A stretch of DNA of 64,000 nucleotides, taken from the NCBI RefSeq assembly GCF_000378105.1, contig NZ_KB899248.1:124001-188000 (forward strand), given 5' to 3'. Position numbers and translations under genes: made by a program. The DNA comes from Rubritalea marina DSM 17716. GTDB taxonomy: Bacteria; Verrucomicrobiota; Verrucomicrobiia; Verrucomicrobiales; Akkermansiaceae. The notes beneath the pieces were generated by a model. It did no database searches. It saw only the letters and a list, made by a program, of their open reading frames with translations, and was not told where the DNA came from. Numbering within the stretch: position 1 is the first letter of the stretch; every line of letters begins with the position of its first letter. Positions 18,184-25,813 of this stretch are shown here, piece by piece.

Positions 18184-18209
18184 AGCGCCTCACTCGAGGC
18201 GCTTTTTTT
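18184..18209 (+). terminator. Intrinsic terminator after dnaN
   Basis: An 8-bp perfect stem (AGCGCCTC/GAGGCGCT, 4-nt loop) is followed by seven Ts, 26 bp past the dnaN stop codon. Confidence 0.88.
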
Positions 18210-18270
18210 GTGTCATAATGTTTGTGAATTCTCGCTTGTGTCGGCGCGTGGATCGGGCACTCTGTGATAC

Positions 18271-18672
18271 ATGATGACAACGATCAAACTAGGTTCACAG
18301 GACTACATGGATGTTGAGGAACTCCTCGGGGAAAACCCAGAAGATACTAACATCGAGATGGTGACAGGCATCGATTGTGATGATGAAGACATCGAGCGTC
18401 AAGAGGCTGATGGAGTTGAGGATCCTATGTCGACTATCGAGCTCATCGCTCAATGGAATCCGGATACTAAGGAGGGGATCCTCGATTGGTACTACACTTG
18501 TGTTTCTGCTGAAGCTGAAGAAGAGCCTGATATCCATCACGGTGGACCATTGATCGGCTTTCGCTATACCACTGAGGCTCCAGAATTTGATGAACTTCTG
18601 AATCCTGCTGTCGAGCAGTTGAATGAAGTGGTCGAGTGGGCAGAATTCCACCTCAACGAAGAAGAGGCTTAG
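18271..18672 (+). CDS. Acidic hypothetical protein
   Basis: 133 residues and strikingly acidic, with many Glu and Asp throughout and an acidic end (LNEEEA). No signal peptide or membrane segment is seen. A Trp/Tyr-containing core (AQWNPDTKEGILDWYYTCV) and GGPLIGFRYTTEAPEF suggest a small folded domain. Two ATG codons open the frame (18271, 18274). It sits between terminators of dnaN and bactofilin, so it may share a transcript with the bactofilin gene 77 bp downstream. I do not recognise the family. Confidence 0.65.
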   Translation: MMTTIKLGSQDYMDVEELLGENPEDTNIEMVTGIDCDDEDIERQEADGVEDPMSTIELIAQWNPDTKEGILDWYYTCVSAEAEEEPDIHHGGPLIGFRYTTEAPEFDELLNPAVEQLNEVVEWAEFHLNEEEA

Positions 18673-18749
18673 GCTGGATGAAAGGATGCATTGGTTTCAT
18701 AAATGGATCCTTGCCCTGAGAATCAAATTATGATGTTTTATCGGTAGTT

Positions 18750-19070
18750 ATGGCAAACGCAACAAATGTTCTCGCAAGTGGTATTGAAATCACAGGTTCT
18801 ATCAAGTTCTCAAACGACATGATTATCGACGGTAAAATCGATGGTGAAATCACCTCAGACAAAGGCAAGGTGACCATTGGTGAGAATGCGACAATCAAGG
18901 GCGATATCAAAGCTGGTGAAGTAAAGCTTTACGGTAAAGTTGAAGGCACAATCAGCTCAGAACGTTGTGAGCTAAAGTCAAACTCGAAACTCGAAGGTGA
19001 CATCAAAACCAAGATGCTCAGCATGGAAGAAGGCGCAGTGCTTTCTGGCCGTACTGAGATCGGCGGCTAA
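18750..19070 (+). CDS. Bactofilin (polymer-forming cytoskeletal protein)
   Basis: 106 residues that are almost entirely the bactofilin core: short beta-strand repeats with regular Gly turns (IDGKIDGEITSDKGKVTIGE, TIKGDIKAGEVKLYGKVEG). Bactofilins form nucleotide-free filaments by stacking of a right-handed beta-helix and organise cell-wall enzymes, shape or polarity. The flexible N- and C-terminal tails are very short here. A terminator follows, separating it from the glycosylation cassette downstream. Confidence 0.92.
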   Translation: MANATNVLASGIEITGSIKFSNDMIIDGKIDGEITSDKGKVTIGENATIKGDIKAGEVKLYGKVEGTISSERCELKSNSKLEGDIKTKMLSMEEGAVLSGRTEIGG

Positions 19071-19123
19071 TGCCTCGGGCTAGGTGGGCACGCGACACTG
19101 CCCGCCAGATAAACAACGAATGA

Positions 19124-19159
19124 GCGTAGCGTGGGGAGTCTCTCAGCTACGCTTTTTTT
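19124..19159 (+). terminator. Intrinsic terminator after bactofilin
   Basis: GCGTAGC/GCTACGC 7-bp stem with a 15-nt loop and seven Ts. It overlaps the open upstream extension of the GtrA frame, which supports the downstream ATG at 19182 as that gene's start. Confidence 0.75.
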
Positions 19160-19181
19160 GTATCAGAAGCACACATTGACG

Positions 19182-19688
19182 ATGCCTAACCCTGCAACGA
19201 ATGATGCTCCGAGCTTATGGTTCTGCCTGAGGCATCCCCGCACCATGTTACAGGTGCTGGCGCGTAAAGAAGCTCCTGTTTGGGCGCAATTTATTAAATA
19301 TAGCCTTTGTGGTGGAATTTCCACGGTTATTTTATTCGCTGTGGTGGTGGCATTTCACGTCTATGCTCCTGAATTCTTGTCTGAAGATCAAGCCACTGAA
19401 GTCCGGCAGCACAACCTGCGTATTGCATTATTCACGGCTTTTGTTCCTGCGAACCTTTTTGCCTACTTTGCGAACCGTTGGCTGGTCTTTCAAACAGGTC
19501 GCTACGGCTTCTGGGCTGAGATATCTGTGTTCACAGGTATTTCGTTTGTTAGTTTTGTCGGTGGGGAGCTTGGTAAGATGTACATTGTCGAATGCGGGTT
19601 TCCAAACTGGATGGCAGCTGGCACGTTTGCCGTGAGTTCTGCATTGGTCAATTTCGTTGCCAGAAAATTCTTGGTTTTCGCTAGCTAA
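19182..19688 (+). CDS. GtrA-like membrane protein
   Basis: About 168 residues with four transmembrane helices and the GtrA pattern: FIKYSLCGGISTVILFA in the first helix, FAYFANRWLVFQTGR at the middle boundary and SALVNFVARKFLVF at the end. GtrA-family proteins are proposed to flip or help use polyprenyl-phosphate sugars. The following GT2 and multi-pass glycosyltransferase genes fit this role: GT2 makes the lipid-linked sugar, GtrA moves it, the GT-C enzyme uses it. The start at 19182 is chosen because the extension runs through a terminator. Confidence 0.85.
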   Translation: MPNPATNDAPSLWFCLRHPRTMLQVLARKEAPVWAQFIKYSLCGGISTVILFAVVVAFHVYAPEFLSEDQATEVRQHNLRIALFTAFVPANLFAYFANRWLVFQTGRYGFWAEISVFTGISFVSFVGGELGKMYIVECGFPNWMAAGTFAVSSALVNFVARKFLVFAS

Positions 19689-19729
19689 CAACCTACTGCT
19701 GCACATTCTATCTATCAGCACAATTTCAT

Positions 19730-20500
19730 ATGAACTCTAACGATCCAATCGAACGCCCACTAAGTGTCATCATCCCATCATACAATGAAGAGAGCACGGT
19801 TGAGCAGGTCATTCGCTCTGTGTTTGCTGTGGATTTGGTGGGTGAGGTGATCGTGGTTGATGATTGCTCTGGCGATCGCACCGCGGAGGTTGTAGAGCGC
19901 TTGTGCTCTGAGTTTCCTCAGTTACAGCTTCTTCGACACGATGTGAATCAAGGTAAGGGAGCCGCCCTGCGCACTGGCTTCCAGGCGGCACGCCTCCCGT
20001 ATGCGATCGTGCAGGATGCTGATTTGGAGTACGACCCTCGAGAATTTGAATTAGTGGTTCGGCCTTTGATTGATGGCAGTTGTGATGTTTGTTACGGTTC
20101 ACGCTACTTAAAAGACAACCCACGACGTGTGCTCACCTTCTGGCATACCATGGGGAATCGCTTCCTCACGACCCTCTCGAATATGGTGACCAACATGTAT
20201 GTGACGGACATGGAGACATGCTACAAAGCATTTAGACGTGAAGTGATTCAAGGACTGACGATTGAAGAGAACCGTTTTGGTTTTGAGCCTGAGGTGACAG
20301 CAAAGATAGCAAGGCACGATTTTCGGGTGATGGAGGTAGCCATATCCTACTACCCACGAAGCTTCTCGGAAGGTAAGCACATCGGGTGGAAAGACGGAGT
20401 GCGCGCGATCTACTGCATTTTGAAGTACGGATTTTTCCGTCGTAAGTCTTCTCCGTTCATGTTGTGTGAGACCGACGACAATTCAATTCATGACAAATAA
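19730..20500 (+). CDS. Family 2 glycosyltransferase, polyprenyl-phosphate-sugar synthase type (DPM1-like)
   Basis: 256 residues. The GT-A fold begins with LSVIIPSYNEESTVEQVIRS, followed by VIVVDDCSGDRTAE, NQGKGAALRTGFQAA, and QDADLEYDP containing the DxD-like metal site. FGFEPEVTAKIARHDFRVME and VAISYYPRSFSEGKHIGWKD are hallmarks of DPM1/dolichyl-phosphate glucose synthase-like enzymes. It probably transfers a sugar from a nucleotide donor to undecaprenyl phosphate. No C-terminal membrane anchor is seen. The following membrane gene overlaps its end by 11 bp. Confidence 0.88.
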   Translation: MNSNDPIERPLSVIIPSYNEESTVEQVIRSVFAVDLVGEVIVVDDCSGDRTAEVVERLCSEFPQLQLLRHDVNQGKGAALRTGFQAARLPYAIVQDADLEYDPREFELVVRPLIDGSCDVCYGSRYLKDNPRRVLTFWHTMGNRFLTTLSNMVTNMYVTDMETCYKAFRREVIQGLTIEENRFGFEPEVTAKIARHDFRVMEVAISYYPRSFSEGKHIGWKDGVRAIYCILKYGFFRRKSSPFMLCETDDNSIHDK

Positions 20501-22127
20501 GATGATGTCGGGGAATTCGACTGCATCAGGACTGGCCACGAAGCCACAGAAGTCATGGTTTGCACTCATCTTCATCGTAGGCTTTTTTTGGCCACTGTAT
20601 CGACTTTTGATGAATGATGGTTGGATTTTGGATGATGAAATCAGCCATTATTATTTTTCTCGTTCAGTGTGGGAGAACCCAGAGCAATTGTTTAATCACT
20701 GGACTCGACCAGGTCGCAATTGGATACACTTGTTGGTCGCTCCATTAGGGTTTACTGCCACGCGTGTATTCACACTCATTCTATCGGCACTCGCTACCTG
20801 GATGAGCTATCGAGTGGCTGATAGGCTGGGCCTGAAGTATGCTTTTTTAATTCCTGCATTGCTGATGTTTCAGTCATGGTTCCCTGAGCTTTGCTATCCA
20901 GTATTGACTCAGGCTCCCTTCATGCTGGTGTGGATCTTGGGCATTGCGGCTGCCCTCAAGTCGCGATATCACTGGGCAGGCTTTTGCTTTGGCTATCTCT
21001 CATTAATACGCCATGAAGGAATTTTGCTTACTGCTCTCTGGGGGCTTTGGCTTAGCTTTCAACCTGGTGGGCTGATGCACAAGCTATTCGGCACGATCAC
21101 TCATGGGAGAGGTGAAGTGACTTTGGCCAAGGCGATATCTCGCGATACATTGTATGCACTTAGTACGGTTTCAGCGATATTGATCTACAACATTGCAGCC
21201 TTCCTGATGCTTGGACATTGGCCGTTTTCGATCTATTTTGAATCCAAGCCGACCACGATGTATGGCAGTGGTACGGTCTACCATTACGTGCCATTGCTTA
21301 TTTATGGAGCTGGCTTTGCTAGTAGTCTATTGGCAGCCATTGGCCTTTGTTTCTTGAGGGGGCGGGTGCATGCTTGGAGTTTGATTCTTGTGAGCTATGG
21401 ATTTTACTTTGTGGCGCATTCTTTGATCTACTGGAAAGGAGCGTTTGCTTCAGGCGGCTATTACCACTTTATCATGCCAATGGCACCAGCTCTGGCATTG
21501 CTTGCTGCACTGGGCTTGGAGGGCCTTTGCGAGATGGTCAAAAAGTGGCGCTGGGGATCGAGGATTCAGAAACCGTTGGTTTCATGCTGTGTTGCGTGTG
21601 TCATCTTCCAAGGGTTCAATATGTTTCATCATCAGATGAATTACCAGAATTGGGCAAAAATCATGCATGAAGGAGGGAGACCGGAATTCAAGCTCATCGC
21701 GCCACCATTGGAGCAGGGGGGCCATTCTCAAACTGTGATTGAGGCCTCCGATTGGGCGACAAATCAAGAAAATGGCAGGGTCTTTGCTAAGCATGTGGCG
21801 CATAACTTCCATCAAGGGATTTTAGCTACTCAAGAGCAAATCGAGGCTGAAAATGCTGCGCTCTACATGATGCCTACGGGATCCTACTACCTCTGGGATT
21901 CTCTCTATTGTGAGTTTGAAAACCGCATTCGCTACGCTTCTTTTGATGAGAGTCAGGACTGGGTTGCAGTGCGCGCTTGGCAGCAAGAGTACCCAGTGGA
22001 TGGGGCTGCAGATCCAGCCAAGATCTACCGGGTCGTGGTGTTTCAAAAAGTTTCTGCTAGAGACACCCAAGACAAGCATTATGACGTTCTCGGCGAGGCT
22101 GACAAAGTGGATCAAATCTACGAATAG
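20490..22127 (+). CDS. Multi-pass membrane glycosyltransferase-like protein (GT-C type)
   Basis: About 545 residues with roughly ten hydrophobic helices and a C-terminal soluble part. The early luminal loop WILDDEISHYYFSRSVWENP contains an acidic pair placed like the catalytic acidic motif of GT-C enzymes (PMT/ArnT-like), which use polyprenyl-phosphate sugars. Overlap with the GT2 gene and the neighbouring GtrA support that role. The ATG at 20490 is preferred; a GTG at 20466 is possible. The exact family is not recognised, so acceptor and sugar are unknown. Confidence 0.75.
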   Translation: MTNKMMSGNSTASGLATKPQKSWFALIFIVGFFWPLYRLLMNDGWILDDEISHYYFSRSVWENPEQLFNHWTRPGRNWIHLLVAPLGFTATRVFTLILSALATWMSYRVADRLGLKYAFLIPALLMFQSWFPELCYPVLTQAPFMLVWILGIAAALKSRYHWAGFCFGYLSLIRHEGILLTALWGLWLSFQPGGLMHKLFGTITHGRGEVTLAKAISRDTLYALSTVSAILIYNIAAFLMLGHWPFSIYFESKPTTMYGSGTVYHYVPLLIYGAGFASSLLAAIGLCFLRGRVHAWSLILVSYGFYFVAHSLIYWKGAFASGGYYHFIMPMAPALALLAALGLEGLCEMVKKWRWGSRIQKPLVSCCVACVIFQGFNMFHHQMNYQNWAKIMHEGGRPEFKLIAPPLEQGGHSQTVIEASDWATNQENGRVFAKHVAHNFHQGILATQEQIEAENAALYMMPTGSYYLWDSLYCEFENRIRYASFDESQDWVAVRAWQQEYPVDGAADPAKIYRVVVFQKVSARDTQDKHYDVLGEADKVDQIYE

Positions 22128-22230
22128 AGCAGGAATTTCCCACTAATCCCTCCCACCTCATTGATTGAGTTTCCTAGGGGACTAGCGTCTTCGAAAAATT
22201 ATCATTCTATTATTCTTTACTTGGATTTAT

Positions 22231-22250
22231 TTTTCAGTAAATACTGAAAA
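22231..22250. promoter_or_regulatory. Perfect 20-bp palindrome, probable operator of the GbsR-type regulator
   Basis: TTTTCAGTA and TACTGAAAA are exact inverted repeats around AA, ending one base before the ATG at 22252. The position suits autoregulation. A related copy lies at 22816-22835. Confidence 0.65.
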
Positions 22251-22251
22251 T

Positions 22252-22776
22252 ATGAAAGGTGATGAAGGAGTGAAGCAATCCAAAGAGGCATTTATTGCAC
22301 AGTGGGGGGCTTTGGGGAGTAGTTGGGGTATCAGTAGAACGATGGCGCAAGTGCATGCTTTACTCATGGTGAGCCCTGAACCGATGAGCACGGATCAGGT
22401 GATGGAAGAATTGGTGATCAGTCGTGGGAATGCGCATACCAACCTGAAAGAGTTAGTTGGTTGGGGATTACTTCGTATCGTTGTCCGCAAAGGTGAGCGC
22501 AAGGAGTTCTTTGAGGCTGAGAAGGATGTTTGGAAGATGTTTACATTAGTGTTAAAGGAGCGTCAGAGGCGCGAGATCGACCCGGCTTTATCTCTTCTCC
22601 AAGATTGTGCCGAGAACACCGAGGGTGCGAAGAGTGTCGAGGGGCTTGCATTTCACCAACAGATGAAGGAACTCGAAGAGTTTGCTCAGCTCGCGAGCAA
22701 TGTAGGAGATAAAGTAGGTCGGCTCAAGTATGGACCAGCACTCAAGCTTGCAGCCAAAATTTTGGGGGTAGCGTGA
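22252..22776 (+). CDS. GbsR/MarR-type winged-helix transcriptional regulator
   Basis: 174 residues. The N-terminal half reads as a winged helix: WGALGSSWGISRTMAQVHAL, LMVSPEPMSTDQVMEEL, then the recognition-helix region ISRGNAHTNLKELVGWGLL and a wing with VRKGERKEFFEAE. This order and the SRGN..TNLKEL block are typical of GbsR-family repressors. The C-terminal half is helical and probably dimerises. A perfect palindrome abuts the start, and a similar site precedes the next gene, so it likely controls itself and the following operon. The effector is unknown. Confidence 0.85.
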   Translation: MKGDEGVKQSKEAFIAQWGALGSSWGISRTMAQVHALLMVSPEPMSTDQVMEELVISRGNAHTNLKELVGWGLLRIVVRKGERKEFFEAEKDVWKMFTLVLKERQRREIDPALSLLQDCAENTEGAKSVEGLAFHQQMKELEEFAQLASNVGDKVGRLKYGPALKLAAKILGVA

Positions 22777-22815
22777 GTGGTGATTAGTGGCTCTGAGCAA
22801 AAGGCGTGGTGTAAA

Positions 22816-22835
22816 TTTTCAAAATTAACTGAAAG
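22816..22835. promoter_or_regulatory. Second, degenerate copy of the TTTTCA-N8-TGAAA site
   Basis: TTTTCA and TGAAAG flank an 8-bp spacer, the same half-site spacing as the palindrome at 22231-22250, with 14 of 20 positions identical. It lies 6 bp upstream of the ATG at 22842. Confidence 0.45.
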
Positions 22836-22841
22836 TACAAA

Positions 22842-23273
22842 ATGAACAATACTAGAGGTATTCAAGAGATGGAAGTGTACTTTGATGGGGAATGTGGAAT
22901 GTGTCGTCGTTTGATGCATTGGTATATGGCTCAACCTTTAGAGATTGAACCTCACTTTATTCCCTATCAGAAGGCGCTTGTAGATGTTGCGTTCCCTGAG
23001 TTGGAGGGCTACGATCCACAGGAACAGATGGTGCTTCGAATCAACCGTTTGGAGGTTCTTTATGGGGCAGATGCAGTCTTGGCTTTGATTCAATTGAGCA
23101 AGCGCTACCATCGCATTGGGCGCCTTATGTCTCACCCGAGCATGCTTGCCATGGCACGTAGTGGGTATCGATGGGTCGCTAGAAATAGACACAAGATTAG
23201 TCATATTTTATTTGGCCCCGCGGCGCAGTGTCAGCTTCCAGATCCAGCCAAAGAGAAAGGCGGTAAGCGATGA
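22842..23273 (+). CDS. DCC-family thiol-disulfide oxidoreductase (DUF393/YuxK-like)
   Basis: 143 residues (134 if the ATG at 22869 is used). The family signature YFDGECGMCRRLMHW contains the redox-type CxxC (D-G-E-C-G-M-C) of DCC1-like proteins. GADAVLALIQLSKRY and the Arg/His-rich C-terminal helices are also usual. The family is predicted to do thiol-disulfide exchange, but substrates are largely uncharacterised. Its stop overlaps the start of the TIGR01777 gene by four bases (ATGA), so the two are translationally coupled. Confidence 0.85.
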   Translation: MNNTRGIQEMEVYFDGECGMCRRLMHWYMAQPLEIEPHFIPYQKALVDVAFPELEGYDPQEQMVLRINRLEVLYGADAVLALIQLSKRYHRIGRLMSHPSMLAMARSGYRWVARNRHKISHILFGPAAQCQLPDPAKEKGGKR

Positions 23274-24172
23274 AGAGTATCGTTATCGTGGGAGCAAATG
23301 GTTTCTTGGGGAGAGTGCTTTCTAAGCACTTTTTAGGGAAGGGGTGGAAGGTGATTGGCATTGCTAGAACTCACAGTGGTTTGGTCGATGGTGTTGAATA
23401 TGTGCATTGGGACGCAAAGCAGTTAGGGCCTTGGGTCGAAGCTCTAGAATGGGTAGATGCTTTGGTGAACCTCAGTGGCCGAAGCGTCAATTGTCGCTAC
23501 CATCAGAGTAATCGAGAGCTCATTAGAGATTCACGGGTGCACACCACTGAATTGCTAGGTGAGGCAGTTAGTCTGTGCACACATGCTCCTAGAGTTTGGT
23601 TGAATGCGAGTACAGCAACGATATACAAGCACGCTCAGCACGCGCCGCAAGGTGATGATGGCGAAGTTGGAACCGGCTTTTCAGTTGAAGTGGCAAAAGC
23701 ATGGGAGAGTGCATTCTTTGATCAGCAGCGCGATGGTGTGAGGCAAGTGGCGATGCGCACGGCTATCGTTATGAGTCAGGAGGCGAAGACCGTCTGGCCA
23801 GTGATGCAGGGGCTTGCCAGGCGTGGTCTAGGCGGGACGATGGGAAGTGGTCAACAGATGGTGAGCTGGATTAGCGACCTTGACTTCGCTCGAGCTGTCG
23901 AGTGGTTGCTAGGAAACAAGCAAGCTTACGGGACCTATAATTTGAGTGCTCCTGAGCCCTTGCCGAACGCTCAACTTATGGGGGAAGTACGCGATAGTGT
24001 GAATCGGCCCTGTGGTTTGTCAGCGCGGGCTTGGATGCTAGAGATCGGTGCATTTTTCATGCGTACGGAAACGGAATTGGTATTAAAAAGTCGTTGGGTA
24101 CTTCCGAGTAGGTTGGTGGATGAGGGCTTCCGTTTCCAACATGAGAATTTACGTGAGTGGAGATCAAGCTAG
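23270..24172 (+). CDS. TIGR01777-family NAD(P)-binding epimerase-like protein (YfcH-like)
   Basis: 300 residues. The Rossmann glycine motif VGANGFLGRVLSKHF opens the protein, followed by VNLSGRSVNCRYH, RVHTTELLGEAV and WLNASTATIYKH, which mark the TIGR01777/SulA-like extended SDR group. The C-terminal DUF1731-like part (LPSRLVDEGFRFQHENLREW) is present. Family members resemble nucleotide-sugar epimerases but have no firmly known reaction. The tight coupling to a DCC oxidoreductase and a GbsR regulator suggests an envelope- or redox-related role, which is inference. Confidence 0.85.
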   Translation: MKSIVIVGANGFLGRVLSKHFLGKGWKVIGIARTHSGLVDGVEYVHWDAKQLGPWVEALEWVDALVNLSGRSVNCRYHQSNRELIRDSRVHTTELLGEAVSLCTHAPRVWLNASTATIYKHAQHAPQGDDGEVGTGFSVEVAKAWESAFFDQQRDGVRQVAMRTAIVMSQEAKTVWPVMQGLARRGLGGTMGSGQQMVSWISDLDFARAVEWLLGNKQAYGTYNLSAPEPLPNAQLMGEVRDSVNRPCGLSARAWMLEIGAFFMRTETELVLKSRWVLPSRLVDEGFRFQHENLREWRSS

Positions 24173-24221
24173 CGGAGGAGTAAGCTGCGTGCTATTCTAT
24201 GCTTCAACTTTTTCTGGAATC

Positions 24222-24611
24222 ATGAACACACGCAGTCAGCTTTCCCTCGCCTTCAATCATGTGGACAAAAACATCGTGGCCGCCACACTCAGTGTGGTCC
24301 CTGGTCTTGGGCACCTCTACAAGCAAAAGTTTGTGCATGGTTTAGCCTTGTTGGTTGTCGGCAATGCGACGACTTTGTGGCTTACCGAGTGGCTAGCATT
24401 TGATTATTTCGGAATGGCAGTATACATGATCCCACTTGGCTACGTGGTGGCTGTGATGTGTGATGCCTACTATGCCGAGCGTGGCGGTGGTAAGACCTTG
24501 TTCGTGCAACCATGGAAGAAGGTCGATCCCAAACTGGTTGCCGAAGAGTGTAAGATCCTCGACGGGTATGAAGAAAGTGAAGGAGAAGGGATGAATGGCG
24601 ATGGAGTCTAG
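24222..24611 (+). CDS. Small TM2-like membrane protein
   Basis: About 129 residues from the ATG at 24222 (MNTRSQLSLAFNHVDKN); the frame continues upstream but without protein-like character. Two or three hydrophobic segments are seen. AATLSVVPGLGHLYKQKFVHGLAL resembles the glycine-rich start of TM2 and related domains, which are found in many small envelope proteins. The C-terminus is acidic and cytosolic. It lies 50 bp downstream of the TIGR01777 gene and may be the last gene of that operon. Function unknown. Confidence 0.7.
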   Translation: MNTRSQLSLAFNHVDKNIVAATLSVVPGLGHLYKQKFVHGLALLVVGNATTLWLTEWLAFDYFGMAVYMIPLGYVVAVMCDAYYAERGGGKTLFVQPWKKVDPKLVAEECKILDGYEESEGEGMNGDGV

Positions 24612-24630
24612 CCGGAGAAATGGATGACCA

Positions 24631-25104
24631 TTACCAAATGTCGTCGATGAAGCCGTCTGAGCCATCTGGCATTTTCACATCGGCACCAATCACCTCGCCA
24701 AGAAGAGCTGAACCAATCGGTGAGTCAGGCGTGATTACAGTGAATACCATCCCTTGAAATTCGACTCTTAGGCCACCTCCAGCTGGTAGTAGCAGGTAGC
24801 CATATGCATCTGTATCTGTGCTGATAGTGCACATCGCGCCCGGTGCAATCGGCGCATCATCATCGAGGTCGAGTACGAGTCTTTCGATGATTCCGATCTG
24901 TTCCTCTAGCAGGTTGACTTTGGCAGCTTGGGCCTCTGCTAGATATGAGGCTTCCAGGCCGCGCGTGTCATATTTTCCTTCTTGTTGGCTTTGAGAGTCT
25001 GTTGAGTTTTCATGGGTCTCTAGTGCCGCTCGACGCAGTACATCAAGGTCAGATTGAAGTGTGTTGAGAATGGATTGGATGATGTCGCTTTTGCTCTGAC
25101 TCAT
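24631..25104 (-). CDS. GreA/GreB-family transcription factor-like protein
   Basis: 157 residues. The N-terminal ~75 residues are helical and resemble the Gre coiled coil, and the C-terminal domain ends with TPDSPIGSALLGEVIGADV, the Gre C-terminal block that binds RNA polymerase near the secondary channel. The tip region reads EGKYDTRGLEASYLAEAQ, where GreA has the catalytic acidic pair in GDLKENAEYHAA, so one or both acidic residues differ. It may therefore modulate RNA polymerase without stimulating cleavage. It is a single gene facing away from the SOUL gene. Confidence 0.75.
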   Translation of the reverse strand: MSQSKSDIIQSILNTLQSDLDVLRRAALETHENSTDSQSQQEGKYDTRGLEASYLAEAQAAKVNLLEEQIGIIERLVLDLDDDAPIAPGAMCTISTDTDAYGYLLLPAGGGLRVEFQGMVFTVITPDSPIGSALLGEVIGADVKMPDGSDGFIDDIW

Positions 25105-25200
25105 AGTTTAAGGAGTGAGGAATAATGCGCGATATTTGTTGGCAGGTCAACCATATCGAGCTACCTTTACTCTAGAAATTTATCACCGTCTATCAGGCCT

Positions 25201-25773
25201 ATGAAAATAACCTTCACTACCTTTTTATTATGTATTGCGATGCTTCTACCCGCCAGCGCTATTGAGAAACCAGAATTTGAATTGGTGCAGAATGAGGAAG
25301 GCGTGGAGTTACGCCGCTACAAGACCTTGCACATTGTCACCACAAAGATGGGTGACCATTCAGGACGAAATAATAGTTTTCGTAAGCTTGCTGGGTACAT
25401 TAGTAAACAAAATGACAAGGAGCAGAAAATTGCAATGACTGCGCCAGTGATCATGGCTCCTGGTGATGGTGGGGCTGCAGCGCAGCAACAGACGATGAGT
25501 TTCATTGTGCCGCAAGCAGTCGTCGATGCTGGAATTCCGAACCCTAGCAATGCGGAAGTATCGCTAGATAGTATTCCGGAAGGCCTGATCGTTGCGGCTC
25601 GCTACAAGGGATCGTATAAAAAAGAATCTCGTGAAGCTGCAATTGCGAAGCTGCGTGCTTTCATTGAGAAAAACGCACTGACCGCTGTGTCAGAGCCGAG
25701 CTTTGCCTTGTATAACCCACCGTGGATTCCCGAGTTTTTCCGCCGCAATGAAGTCTGGATCAGGGTCGAGTGA
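25201..25773 (+). CDS. SOUL/HBP-family haem-binding-like protein, exported
   Basis: 190 residues with a cleavable signal peptide (TTFLLCIAMLLPASA). The mature part is one SOUL domain: PEFELVQNEEGVELRRYKTL at the start, FRKLAGYISKQNDKEQKIAM and TAPVIM in the middle, PPWIPEFFRRNEVWIRVE at the end. Eukaryotic members bind haem or porphyrins; bacterial members are little studied. The signal peptide places it in the periplasm or outside. It converges with the moeB-like gene, 41 bp apart. Confidence 0.87.
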   Translation: MKITFTTFLLCIAMLLPASAIEKPEFELVQNEEGVELRRYKTLHIVTTKMGDHSGRNNSFRKLAGYISKQNDKEQKIAMTAPVIMAPGDGGAAAQQQTMSFIVPQAVVDAGIPNPSNAEVSLDSIPEGLIVAARYKGSYKKESREAAIAKLRAFIEKNALTAVSEPSFALYNPPWIPEFFRRNEVWIRVE

Positions 25774-25813
25774 AGGCGAGAGGGCTGGGTTGTTTCCCTC
25801 AGCCCACCTCGAT

